A stretch of 64,000 bases of DNA from Burkholderiales bacterium. Lineage in GTDB: Bacteria; Pseudomonadota; Gammaproteobacteria; Burkholderiales; Burkholderiaceae_B. The stretch lies in the NCBI GenBank assembly GCA_021299735.1, contig JAJTEM010000013.1:35537-99536 (forward strand), read 5' to 3'. Made by a program: the position numbers and the translations under genes. Shown here in pieces: positions 36,303 through 45,071 of this stretch. Under the pieces are notes generated by a model. That model was not told where the DNA came from and did not search any database. It saw only the letters and a list, made by a program, of their open reading frames with translations. Within the stretch, counting starts at the first letter, position 1. Each line of letters begins with the position of its first letter.

Positions 36303-37441
36303 GTTCTGTTTTTGAATATTTCACAAGCACCTGGCGTCATATTCTTCAGGACAAAGGCGCCATGCTGCTTTTGTTCGGCGCAGGCTTGGTGTATTCGTTT
36401 TTCTATCCCTACCCATACAGCTATGAACAGGTTGAGTCAGTTCCCACCTTGGTGATTGATCAAGATGACTCCTACTCATCCCGCACATTAACCCGCTTGT
36501 TGCGTGCTGCGCCGAACCTGGATGTGATTGAAATTGACAACGACACCAACTTGATTTCGAAGCGCCTTTGGCAAGGCGATATCATGGCCATGGTGATTAT
36601 TCCGAAAAACTTCAACAATGATTTATTGGCAGGCAGAGTGCCCACCGTGCAACTGGCCAGCCACGGTGGCTACTTGTTGGCGGGCAGCAAAGCATTGGCC
36701 AGTGCAACACAGGCCACACTCACCATGGGTGCAGTCATCACCCTGCAAAAAACGCAAAGCATGGGCATGCCTGAACAAGCTGCGCTCGACGGCCTTCGTC
36801 CTTTGCAACTCAATTCCAGATCACTGTTCAACACAAACGACGGTTATGGACACTCCATTGTACCGGCGGTGATGGTTGTAATTATTCAGCAAACCCTGCT
36901 GATCGGTGTCACCTTGTTGCTTGGAAAGTTGGCTGAGTTGAAGCAACAACCCACAGGTTCAAAAGCTTATTTTGGAATGCTGCTGGTTTTTTTTACGATT
37001 GCATTCATCAATACGCTTTACTTTTTTCTGGTGGCAACGCGTTTTCAAGCGTATTCGCAAATTGCCAACACAGGCACCCTGTTGGCGTTTTCAGCAGTAT
37101 TTTGCATTTGCATATCAGCGTTTGCCTTGTTAATCAGCCAAGCATTCAAAACCCGCGAAAGGGGCCTGCAAATGCTGCTGATTACATCGGTACCCATGCT
37201 GTTCATGTCGGGCTACAGCTGGCCTGCAGAATCGCTGCCCGACACCTTGTATTACCTGCGTTGGTTGCTGCCCACCACCTCGGGTATTCACGGCTTTGTC
37301 AGCATCAACCAGTTGGGCGCTTCGCTTGCAGAAGTGAGCCTGGAATTTATCACGCTGTGTGTATTGGCATTGGTGTTTATCGGTGCAGGCTTAATGTTAT
37401 TCAGCAGTAAAAGCAATACAACTGAACAACATGCACCCTAG
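36299..37441 (+). CDS. ABC-2 type exporter permease (second of pair)
   Basis: 380 residues with the same topology as its neighbour and its own VPTLVIDQDDSYSSRTL extracytoplasmic start. The pair probably forms a heterodimer. The last part holds the conserved MLLITSVPMLFMSGYSWPAESLP block. It overlaps the first permease gene by four bases and is the last gene of the operon, converging on the antiporter gene with a 26-base gap. Confidence 0.87.
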   Translation: MSSVFEYFTSTWRHILQDKGAMLLLFGAGLVYSFFYPYPYSYEQVESVPTLVIDQDDSYSSRTLTRLLRAAPNLDVIEIDNDTNLISKRLWQGDIMAMVIIPKNFNNDLLAGRVPTVQLASHGGYLLAGSKALASATQATLTMGAVITLQKTQSMGMPEQAALDGLRPLQLNSRSLFNTNDGYGHSIVPAVMVVIIQQTLLIGVTLLLGKLAELKQQPTGSKAYFGMLLVFFTIAFINTLYFFLVATRFQAYSQIANTGTLLAFSAVFCICISAFALLISQAFKTRERGLQMLLITSVPMLFMSGYSWPAESLPDTLYYLRWLLPTTSGIHGFVSINQLGASLAEVSLEFITLCVLALVFIGAGLMLFSSKSNTTEQHAP

Positions 37442-37467
37442 CGCGCAAGCACACAGCAGGCCAACAA

Positions 37468-39177
37468 TTACCCCACCAGTATTACGATGAACATGCCCCA
37501 CAGAGTTAGCAAGGTGTTGCTAACTGCATAGGGCACCGTATAACCCAGCATGGGTGCATTGCTTTTTGCAACTTCGGCCAGCATGGCCACCGATGCCGTA
37601 CTGGTTCGTGCACCACCACAACAACCCAAGTTAATCACCGGATCGAATTTGAAAATATATTTTCCAATCAATGGTGCCAATAACATGGGCATTCCTGTTG
37701 CGAAAAGCCCCCAGAAGAAAATTTCAACGCCCACTGTTTTCAGGCCAGCAATGAATGTGGGGCCTGCAGTAATACCCACCACAGCAATAAATACATTCAG
37801 GCCCACAGAATTCATGAACCACAATGTTGCACTGGGCACGGTACCAATTTTCGGAATGAAACTACGCAACCACCCCACCACCAAACCTGCGATAAGTGCC
37901 CCACCCGAAGTAGACAAAGTGATTGGAATGCCATGCACTGGAACCGTAATGGCACCAATCAAACCACCCAACACAATACCGGCACCAACCAGTACCATAT
38001 CGGTCACGCTGGTTGGGCGATCCGCAAAACCAAATTCCTTGATAATTTCATCCACGTGCTTTTTGGAACCCGTAATGGTGACAATGTCGCCCCGGTTCAG
38101 CTTGGTTTGTGCATACACAGGAATATCCACACCCATTGAGCCACGGCGAATGCGACTTACATACACCCCACGGGCATTGGACTGTTTGGACAGCTCGATT
38201 AAGGACATTCCATCGGCTTTCTTTGACGTGACAAAAACATCCACAGACTCCACTGGAATATTCAGCAACTCGGGGTCGGCAATGTCTTCAGCACGGTTGG
38301 ACCATTCGATCAAGGCCTCGTGTTTGCCTGATACTGCGATGATGTCGCCGAGTTCCAGAACAGTGTCCTCGGTGAATTTGATGATTTGACCACCACGGCG
38401 CAAATTCTCCAGAAAGATACGATCTGTTGAAGCAGCCTCGGCCTGCTTCACTGTTTTTCCGGCGATCAAGCCCGGTGTATTCAACTTGAAAGCGCGAACC
38501 GCATACTTGGTCCAGGCTGAATGCATGCCATCGGCCGGAGCGCCTGCCGACATTTCTTTTTCATATCGCTTGCACTCTTCAACAATGTTCACACGCAGAA
38601 TTTTTGGCCCAAGAAAGGCAATAATCCAACCAGTGCCCACTGTGCCAAACAGGTAGCTGATTGCATACGACACAGGTATTAAATCCAACTGTTGTTGAAT
38701 TTCAGCAGGGGTCATGTCCAATCGATTAATCGCATCGGTGGCCAACCCGATCGACGCAGAAATAGTGTGCGAACCAGCCAACAAACCTGCCGCAATGCCC
38801 GGGCCGTAACCACCAATAACGGCGGCAATGTAAACCGACATCAAGCAAAGCACGGAAATAAGCACCGCGAAAATGGCCTGCGGCAAACCATCGCTTGCAA
38901 TACCGCGCACAAACTGCGGCCCCACCCCAAAACCAACCGCGAACAGAAACATCATGAAAAAGATTGATTTGATCTGCGGTGAAATCTCGATACCAATTTG
39001 ACCAATCAACACGCCAGCCAGCAAAGTACCGGTGACGGTGCCCAAACTGAAACTGCCCAGCTTGATTGCGCCCACCCAGTAGCCAATTGCAAGCGCCAGA
39101 AAAATAGACAATTCAGGGTTGGAGCGTAAAGTGGAAAATATCCATTCAGCAATTACCATGGTCAGCCTTCCAGACAA
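37468..39177 (-). CDS. AspT/YidE/YbjL-family antiporter with two TrkA-C domains
   Basis: 569 residues. Two membrane halves of about five segments each flank a cytoplasmic region with two RCK/TrkA-C domains (about 215-290 and 300-380; motifs LELGDIIAVSG and LNRGDIVTITG). The membrane blocks GVGPQFVRG and GLLAGSHTISASIGLATDAI match the AspT-YidE-YbjL duplication family. The type member exchanges aspartate for alanine. Here the gene lies 64 bases downstream of an Orn/Lys/Arg decarboxylase gene on the same strand, so it may exchange the amino acid for its amine or decarboxylation product (inference). Confidence 0.88.
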   Translation of the reverse strand: MSGRLTMVIAEWIFSTLRSNPELSIFLALAIGYWVGAIKLGSFSLGTVTGTLLAGVLIGQIGIEISPQIKSIFFMMFLFAVGFGVGPQFVRGIASDGLPQAIFAVLISVLCLMSVYIAAVIGGYGPGIAAGLLAGSHTISASIGLATDAINRLDMTPAEIQQQLDLIPVSYAISYLFGTVGTGWIIAFLGPKILRVNIVEECKRYEKEMSAGAPADGMHSAWTKYAVRAFKLNTPGLIAGKTVKQAEAASTDRIFLENLRRGGQIIKFTEDTVLELGDIIAVSGKHEALIEWSNRAEDIADPELLNIPVESVDVFVTSKKADGMSLIELSKQSNARGVYVSRIRRGSMGVDIPVYAQTKLNRGDIVTITGSKKHVDEIIKEFGFADRPTSVTDMVLVGAGIVLGGLIGAITVPVHGIPITLSTSGGALIAGLVVGWLRSFIPKIGTVPSATLWFMNSVGLNVFIAVVGITAGPTFIAGLKTVGVEIFFWGLFATGMPMLLAPLIGKYIFKFDPVINLGCCGGARTSTASVAMLAEVAKSNAPMLGYTVPYAVSNTLLTLWGMFIVILVG

Positions 39178-39241
39178 AAGTTTGATGCGGCTTCCAGACC
39201 ATACTGGAAGCCAGAGGTGATGTAAAAATCAATCAGTCAAT

Positions 39242-41911
39242 TCACTTCAGCTTCAGAAGCTGAAGGCCAAGGCTGCTGTCGTAGCCGTGAACTTCTTTCA
39301 CATCCAGCTTTCGCATGAAATTGATAATTTCCTGACTGATCACCTGCCCCGGTACCATGATTGGAAAGCCAGGTGGGTAAGGAATAACCAGCTTGGCAGA
39401 AACCATGGGCGGCCCCTCTTTCAAACGTTTGTCGCATTCCTCGCTGAACAAACCAACATATTCGTTGTTTGATACATCCCAGCTTTTAAAAAACGCGGTG
39501 CGAATATCGCCTTCCACCGAGGGCTTTCCCCCAACATCCGAGCGGTATTCATCGTGAAAATGACTGAAGTTGGGCAAATCCGGAACATCCGTCATCAAGC
39601 TGATTACGCGGTCCTCGAAACACTTCACACCCTCAGCCCCTGCACGGGCCAGTTCACTGTCTACACGTGTGGCCAACTCCAACAACACGCGCATTAACTG
39701 CGCCACGTCGCTTCGGGTGTTGTTGATGTTGGATTGAAAAAGAACCGAGTTTCGTGAAGTTTTGTTCACCTGAATATTGAACTCGTCTGCCAGCAGGGTT
39801 TTGAATTGTGTACCGTCATAACCCGCTGTACCGCACACCAGGGTAATGCGGGTGGGGTCGAGAAAAAACTCATCATCGCGAATTGAAACTGCGGCATCGC
39901 TCCAGTTGGTACCTGGCGTTAAAAAGTCTTTGAATCCGCTTTGGCGAAATTCTTCGGGAATCATGTCGTCGGCACCCAGCACCTTGAAGTACTTTGAAAT
40001 CAAGGGATGGGTTTTAATCTGATTGCGAATGTCCAATGCAATTTGAATTGCATTGCTCACCAAGCCATAACCCTCCAGTTCCATCTGCCGCCTTGCCACA
40101 TCCATGGATGCAATCAGTTGTTGATTGGGGCTGGTGGTTGCGTGGGTGAACACAGCTTCATGTAATTGGGGTTCAATTTGAACGAAGTCAACATCCTTCA
40201 CCAACACCATGGAGCCCTGCCGAATTGCAGACATGGACTTGTGCGTTGAGTGTGTTTGGTAAACACGCAGGCGAATTTGGCGTGGGTCGGGAATTAATCG
40301 GGTATTCAGCAAAACTTCATCGGAAGGGTTGGTACCCAACTCGGCCTGCTGGGCCTCGTAAGCCTGCAGCGCTTCGGGTGTTTTCATCCATTTTTCGATA
40401 TTGGCTGCTGCCCCCATGGCAGTGCGTGGGCGCAAGAATGGCGAGAAATGAGCAAAGCCAAACCAGGCTTCATCCCACAAGAATACCATGTCGGGTTTAA
40501 TGGCCAGGCATTCTTCCATCACGCGGCGCGTGTTATACACATGGCCGTCAAATGTACAGTTGGTCATGTCCACGGCACGCACGCGGTCAAGCTTGCCCTC
40601 TACCCTCAAGGTTAGCAATGCCTGTTTAATCGCCCGCAAAGGCACAGCACCGTACATTGAATACTCTTTCATCGGGTAGGCTTCCACATAATACGGGTAC
40701 AGCCCACCCAGCACCGCGCCATAATGGTGCGACTTGTGGCAGTTGCGGTCAACAATAAAAATATCGCCCGGCTTTGCAATCGCCATCAGCACCATTTTGT
40801 TGGAAGTACTGGTGCCGTTGGTTACGAAAAAGCAATGCTCTGCCCCGAAGGCACGCGCTGCTTTTTCTTGTGCTTTTTTAATATTGCCTTTGGGCTCCAA
40901 CAGGCTATCCAAACCGCCAGTGGTTGCGGATGATTCCGCCATGAACAAATTCTTGCCATAGAACTCGCCCATGTCGCGAATCCAGTCCGATTTAAACACC
41001 GACTTGCCACGCGCAATTGGCAACGCATGGAAGGTGCTGATTGGCCGGTGAGCATACTTTTTCAAGTTATCGAAAAACGGTGTTTCGTAACGATCTCGCA
41101 CACCTTCCAGAATCGCATAATGCAATTCGGTTGGCTCCTCAACTGCATACAACACGCGCTTCAAACACACGGAGCGCGGGTCTTCTGTAATGTCTTGGGG
41201 ACGCTGGTCCGACATCAAATACAAATCAAGTTCTGGCCGATACTCTGCAATTACAGAGGCCAACTGCAAGCCGATGTGGTCTTCATCAGCGTGAATGTGC
41301 AATTCCTCCATGGTTTTATTCAGTTGCGGTACGGGCATGCGGCTGCTGAAATCAAAGCCGTCAAAAATGGCCACTGCGCAAATGTTGTTGTTTACGGCAA
41401 CAGCACAGAATGCATCCTGAAAGGTATGAACAACAAGCGGTTCGTAAATAAAATCATCGTCTTTCTGTCGTTGAGCAAGCAAGGCCTGAACATTTCTGTC
41501 CACGTTGTGCGTTCTGTCTGGCGCAACAATCACCACCTCGAAATAAGGGCGGTGAGTTCCCTGTGAGTTAAACGAGTCTGCGTGACTGTCGTCAGGGTTC
41601 ACGCTCCACTCGTTGGGATCTTCTTTGTAGTAGCGCGTTAAAATGGAAAAGGAAAGGCGGGCCACCAGTTCGGTGAAAGACTCCTTACGCTCTTCTACAA
41701 GGTCTTGCGAGAGCTTCCCGATCAATTTGGGGCCAGGGTAGGCGTGCAACATTTCCATCGGCTCAAGCTTTTTGAAACTGTCGCTGACCTCTTGCAGACT
41801 GGCTTTTCCGCTAACCCACTTACGGCTCAGGCCCAGCAGGTGTCTCCAGTTGTCCGAACGCAATGCTGAAAGGGAAAAAATCTGATCAATGTGGACCTGC
41901 TCATTCGCCAT
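39242..41911 (-). CDS. Ornithine/lysine/arginine decarboxylase, PLP-dependent, large form
   Basis: 889 residues from ATG 41911, preceded by AGAGGA at good distance; an upstream frame extension to 41953 is unlikely. The N-terminal region (about 1-300) is longer than in E. coli AdiA, CadA or SpeC. The PLP core begins near FFVTNGTSTSNKMVL, and DMTNCTFDGHVYNT and FLWDEAWFGFAHFSP follow. The PLP lysine is in THSTHKSMSA (near 556). The C-terminal domain ends in YDSSLGLQLLKL. Arginine, lysine or ornithine cannot be distinguished by eye. It forms an operon with the AspT-type antiporter gene, which suggests acid resistance or pH and proton-motive-force control. Confidence 0.88.
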   Translation of the reverse strand: MANEQVHIDQIFSLSALRSDNWRHLLGLSRKWVSGKASLQEVSDSFKKLEPMEMLHAYPGPKLIGKLSQDLVEERKESFTELVARLSFSILTRYYKEDPNEWSVNPDDSHADSFNSQGTHRPYFEVVIVAPDRTHNVDRNVQALLAQRQKDDDFIYEPLVVHTFQDAFCAVAVNNNICAVAIFDGFDFSSRMPVPQLNKTMEELHIHADEDHIGLQLASVIAEYRPELDLYLMSDQRPQDITEDPRSVCLKRVLYAVEEPTELHYAILEGVRDRYETPFFDNLKKYAHRPISTFHALPIARGKSVFKSDWIRDMGEFYGKNLFMAESSATTGGLDSLLEPKGNIKKAQEKAARAFGAEHCFFVTNGTSTSNKMVLMAIAKPGDIFIVDRNCHKSHHYGAVLGGLYPYYVEAYPMKEYSMYGAVPLRAIKQALLTLRVEGKLDRVRAVDMTNCTFDGHVYNTRRVMEECLAIKPDMVFLWDEAWFGFAHFSPFLRPRTAMGAAANIEKWMKTPEALQAYEAQQAELGTNPSDEVLLNTRLIPDPRQIRLRVYQTHSTHKSMSAIRQGSMVLVKDVDFVQIEPQLHEAVFTHATTSPNQQLIASMDVARRQMELEGYGLVSNAIQIALDIRNQIKTHPLISKYFKVLGADDMIPEEFRQSGFKDFLTPGTNWSDAAVSIRDDEFFLDPTRITLVCGTAGYDGTQFKTLLADEFNIQVNKTSRNSVLFQSNINNTRSDVAQLMRVLLELATRVDSELARAGAEGVKCFEDRVISLMTDVPDLPNFSHFHDEYRSDVGGKPSVEGDIRTAFFKSWDVSNNEYVGLFSEECDKRLKEGPPMVSAKLVIPYPPGFPIMVPGQVISQEIINFMRKLDVKEVHGYDSSLGLQLLKLK

Positions 41912-42277
41912 GGGTTGTGTTCCTCTGGTTCTCTGTGTTGCAATGAAAAACATGTCGGTGGCCCGTTAAAAGCCAACGACGAATCGGTAATTTCTTTTTG
42001 CAAAACCCTGATGAACAAGCGGGAACGCTTGAATGATTGTTATATTTCTAAATTGCGATCTGGTTAACTGCACTGCATGAGTACACACTAGACTGCAAAT
42101 GTGTAATCGACGTTACAACATATGCCACGTGCAGCATAGGGACTAAAATTGAGGGTTGTTTAAAACGGACGAAGTGATTGTCGTTCCGGGTTGACCAATA
42201 AACAAATATTGTTTGCACAAATAAAAAAGCCGCCAATTAAAACCAGCGGCTTTTTTGAAATTCGATACAAACCGACG
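41912..42277. promoter_or_regulatory. 366-base intergenic region: decarboxylase leader and terminator after hns
   Basis: No gene is seen. It must hold the promoter of the minus-strand decarboxylase operon. A perfect 6-4-6 inverted repeat (CAAGCG, ggaa, CGCTTG) at 42016-42031 lies about 105 bases upstream of the start codon and may be an operator or a leader hairpin. The stretch around 42060-42130 is rich in short palindromes such as TGCACTGCA. The distal end is the hns terminator. No sigma-70 promoter could be assigned with confidence. Confidence 0.45.
42223..42256. terminator. Rho-independent terminator after the H-NS gene
   Basis: An 11-bp perfect stem (AAAAAAGCCGC at 42223-42233, GCGGCTTTTTT at 42246-42256) with a 12-base loop. 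It has a run of six T on either strand, so it works in both directions. It lies 21 bases past the end of the minus-strand H-NS gene. Confidence 0.85.
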
Positions 42278-42610
42278 TTAAACGCGCATTTGATCTTCTG
42301 TCAAACCTTTATCCATGGCTTCTTTCATCCAGTTCGGACGCTTGCCACGACCAGACCATGTCAGTGACGAGTCTTGTGGATGGCGAAAACGCACTGGGGC
42401 TGGGCCCAATTCACGTTTGCCCTTGCCGGCCTTGCTACCACCCAATTCAGCAAACAGCTCTTCCAGCTTCAAACCTTTTGAAGCTGCCAGTTTCTTGACT
42501 TCTTCGATGGCTTGCAATTTAGAGCTGCGATCGTTCAATTCTTTTTCAATGTCTGACTTCAATTGCTGAAGTTCGGAAGCGCTTAGCGCGGATAAGTTTA
42601 GTTTTTTCAT
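42278..42610 (-). CDS. H-NS family nucleoid-associated protein
   Basis: 110 residues, typical of the short H-NS proteins of Burkholderiales. An N-terminal coiled-coil oligomerisation part (about 8-60) is followed by a basic linker and the C-terminal DNA-binding block SSLTWSGRGKRPNWMKEAM with the core TWSGRGKRP. It binds and silences A+T-rich DNA. The leader (42611-42680) is itself very A+T-rich, consistent with autoregulation. It is a single gene with its own terminator. Confidence 0.93.
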   Translation of the reverse strand: MKKLNLSALSASELQQLKSDIEKELNDRSSKLQAIEEVKKLAASKGLKLEELFAELGGSKAGKGKRELGPAPVRFRHPQDSSLTWSGRGKRPNWMKEAMDKGLTEDQMRV

Positions 42611-42687
42611 TTTTACTTTAAAAGGTTTATTAAAAAACGCAATTGTAATTAAATTTAGTATTAATCACAAACCAAAATTTGAATTGC

Positions 42688-43281
42688 CTACTTAATTAGA
42701 TCAAGTGCAAATTTAAAATGCTCATGTTCTGCACTTTCCAACCATTCAAATACTACCATTTCGGTAGTTACCAATTCTGCACCGTTACCTGCAAGGCGAT
42801 CAAATGCAGCATCCCGGTTTCTATCGGTTCTAGAGCCGCAGGCGTCAGTTACCACCCACACCTCCATTTCTTCATTGAGTAAATCGAGTGCAGTTTGTAG
42901 CAAGCACACATGGGCCTCAACGCCAGCAATCACGATACTGGGCCGCTCTGATTCCTGGTTATTCTTTTGCAAATGCTTGGGCAAACTACGTGCGTTGCCA
43001 GCTGGTGCCTTGCTGGTTAATAAATCGATCAACCCCTCCGGGCAAGCGCTGAAGTGGGTTTTGCGCATGGTTGCTTTGCAAAATGCGCCTAAGGCAGGCA
43101 CAAAAGGCCCTATTTTGTCAGGCATGTGCTCTGTACCAAATACTGGCACGCGAAGCTTTTTAGCCAGTGTAGCCAATATCAAGGCATTTTTATAAACATC
43201 GTCTGCCTGGTGTATGGCTGGCATCAGTTTTTCTTGATAATCGATTAAAACTAGTTGACTGGATTCGTGATTCAATAACAT
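42688..43281 (-). CDS. Isochorismatase-family cysteine hydrolase
   Basis: 197 residues from ATG 43281; a TTG at 43320 would add 13. The fold is visible: LVLIDYQEKLMPAI with the catalytic Asp, VPVFGTEHMPDKIGP, then IVIAGVEAHVCLLQTALDL with the nucleophile Cys, and VTDACGSRTDRNRDAAFDRL. It resembles the YcaC/nicotinamidase-like branch. Substrate unknown. It is a single gene upstream of hns with 77 bases between them. Confidence 0.82.
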   Translation of the reverse strand: MLLNHESSQLVLIDYQEKLMPAIHQADDVYKNALILATLAKKLRVPVFGTEHMPDKIGPFVPALGAFCKATMRKTHFSACPEGLIDLLTSKAPAGNARSLPKHLQKNNQESERPSIVIAGVEAHVCLLQTALDLLNEEMEVWVVTDACGSRTDRNRDAAFDRLAGNGAELVTTEMVVFEWLESAEHEHFKFALDLIK

Positions 43282-43364
43282 TCGATGTGAATTACCGTAG
43301 TACAAAACGAGAGCATACAAGGTAATTCATGTCAAAAACTGCGTTCACCGAACAACTGAATCAA

Positions 43365-44114
43365 TCAACCCTGTTTACTTTCAGTAATCTGTTGACAGTA
43401 TTTCTCAAGTTCCTCTGGCAAATGGCTTGGACACACCCCGCAAAGGCGATTGCCCGGCACTGCATAATCAATAAACTTGGGATAAGGCAAATTCAAATTG
43501 CGCATGATCTCGATAAACTCCTCAAGGGTTTTTTGATCTCCCAAACGAGGATTGCGGCTTTTCTCCTGCCCAATCGAAGATACCCGCCTGTTTTGATAAT
43601 CATGGCCGGGATATACCAGGGTGTCCTCTGGCAGGCTGAATAACTTTTCCCTCACACTTTTATAAAGGGTTGGGGCATCACCATTTTGAAAATCAGTTCG
43701 CCCACAACCGTCAATCAACAAGGCATCGCCGGTAAATACCCGCTCGCCAAGGCGATAGGAAAAATGGCCATCGGTGTGGCCGGGTGTGTGCAAAGGCTCA
43801 ATGTGTACACTGCCCACTGAAAATGGTCGCCCCTCTTCAATGGCATGGTCAGTACAAGGCAAACGATCAAACGCAGGCGCCGCAATTTTACTGCCCACCT
43901 TTTGTTTCAATTCCAGCGCAGCTGTAATGTGATCGGCATGAATATGGGTATCCAATGTGTAAGCCAGTTTCAAACCAAGCGCACTCAACACCGCAAGGTC
44001 TCTATTGATCATGGACACCACTGGGTCAATCAACACGGCCTGCCCGGTTTGCTCGCAACCTATCAAGTAGGTGTAGGTGCTGGATACCGGCTCAAAAAGC
44101 TGCTTGAAAATCAT
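43365..44114 (-). CDS. Persulfide dioxygenase, ETHE1-like metallo-beta-lactamase fold
   Basis: 249 residues. Iron-binding THIHADHITA (near 57) and PGHTDGHFSYRL are followed by FTGDALLIDGCGRTDFQNG; GCGRTDFQ is the ETHE1/Blh hallmark. C-terminal LVYPGHDYQNRRVSSI adds the last His. It oxidises glutathione persulfide to sulfite and glutathione in sulfide detoxification. It is divergent from a TauE/SafE exporter gene across 147 bases that hold a palindrome, suggesting that sulfite produced here is exported by the neighbour. Confidence 0.92.
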   Translation of the reverse strand: MIFKQLFEPVSSTYTYLIGCEQTGQAVLIDPVVSMINRDLAVLSALGLKLAYTLDTHIHADHITAALELKQKVGSKIAAPAFDRLPCTDHAIEEGRPFSVGSVHIEPLHTPGHTDGHFSYRLGERVFTGDALLIDGCGRTDFQNGDAPTLYKSVREKLFSLPEDTLVYPGHDYQNRRVSSIGQEKSRNPRLGDQKTLEEFIEIMRNLNLPYPKFIDYAVPGNRLCGVCPSHLPEELEKYCQQITESKQG

Positions 44115-44135
44115 CTGCTGGCCTCGATGCTATAA

Positions 44136-44155
44136 ATATGCGCAAATACGCATAT
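44136..44155. promoter_or_regulatory. Palindromic operator candidate between persulfide dioxygenase and exporter genes
   Basis: A perfect inverted repeat ATATGCG, six bases, CGCATAT lies 22 bases upstream of the dioxygenase start and on the shared control region of the divergent exporter gene. Sulfide-oxidation genes of this kind are often controlled by persulfide-sensing ArsR-type repressors (BigR/SqrR); whether this palindrome is such a site is inference. No regulator gene is next to it. Confidence 0.45.
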
Positions 44156-44261
44156 AATAAACACATCTATTGTTTTTGTCGCCCGGAATACAACGTTCGG
44201 TTGTTACAAAAATATTCAACACGCAGAATGCGGTGGATAAACTCTTGAAACAGGCATTTAC

Positions 44262-45071
44262 ATGATTGCTACCTTGGCTTTGGGCCTGTTGGTTGGTTTG
44301 GTGATGGCATTAACTGGTGCAGGTGGCGGAGTACTTGCTGTTCCGCTGCTTGTATTTACAACAGGCTTGCCGGTGCAAGAAGTATCGGCAATCGGTTTGC
44401 TGGCATTAGGGCTAGCCGCTACATTCGGCGCTGCGCTGGGCTTGCGCGCAGGCGAAGTGCGTTATAAAGCAGCCGCGTTGATGGGCTTTGTCGGGCTGCT
44501 GCTATCGCCTGTGGGGTTTTGGCTTGCACGGCAAGTGGATACCAAAGCATTGGGACTCGCATTTGCCGGGGTGCTGCTGTGGGTGGCCTTCAATGCTTTT
44601 CGGGGTGTAGCCAATTCTGAAATGAATGCGATTGATGCGCCGCCCGATTCTGAGAAAAGCAAATGCCCTTGTATTCGCAGCCCCGAAACTGGCCGGTTTA
44701 TCTGGACCTGGCCATGCGCACGTGCACTGGTTTTTTCTGGGGCAGTGGCGGGCTTTCTATCTGGTTTGCTGGGTGTGGGTGGCGGCTTTGTGCTTGTACC
44801 CGCCTTGCAGCGTTTTACCAATTTAAGCGTTCAATCGGTAACCGTTACTTCGTTGGCGGTTATCGCGATAGTTTCAACTTTCGGGGTGCTCAATAGCGTC
44901 AGTGCCGGTGCATTCAACTATGAAATCGGGATTACTTTCGCTGCAGCAGCAATGAGTGGCATGTTGGGCGGCCGCCTGCTGTCAAGCAAAATGCCGAGTG
45001 CCCTGTTGAAAAAGGCATTCGGCATCATGTGCGTTGTTGTCGCGGTATTAATGCTGATCAAGAATATTTAG
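44262..45071 (+). CDS. TauE/SafE (TSUP) family anion exporter, probable sulfite exporter
   Basis: 269 residues with about eight membrane segments in two repeats. Each half begins with the family glycine pattern: LTGAGGGVLAVPLLVF (18-33) and LLGVGGGFVLVPALQRF (near 168). A Cys-containing cytoplasmic loop (KSKCPCIRSPETGRF) joins the halves. Members export sulfite, sulfoacetate or other sulfur anions. The divergent persulfide dioxygenase produces sulfite, which fits. It overlaps the end of the convergent Gly/Leu-rich gene by four bases. Confidence 0.87.
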   Translation: MIATLALGLLVGLVMALTGAGGGVLAVPLLVFTTGLPVQEVSAIGLLALGLAATFGAALGLRAGEVRYKAAALMGFVGLLLSPVGFWLARQVDTKALGLAFAGVLLWVAFNAFRGVANSEMNAIDAPPDSEKSKCPCIRSPETGRFIWTWPCARALVFSGAVAGFLSGLLGVGGGFVLVPALQRFTNLSVQSVTVTSLAVIAIVSTFGVLNSVSAGAFNYEIGITFAAAAMSGMLGGRLLSSKMPSALLKKAFGIMCVVVAVLMLIKNI

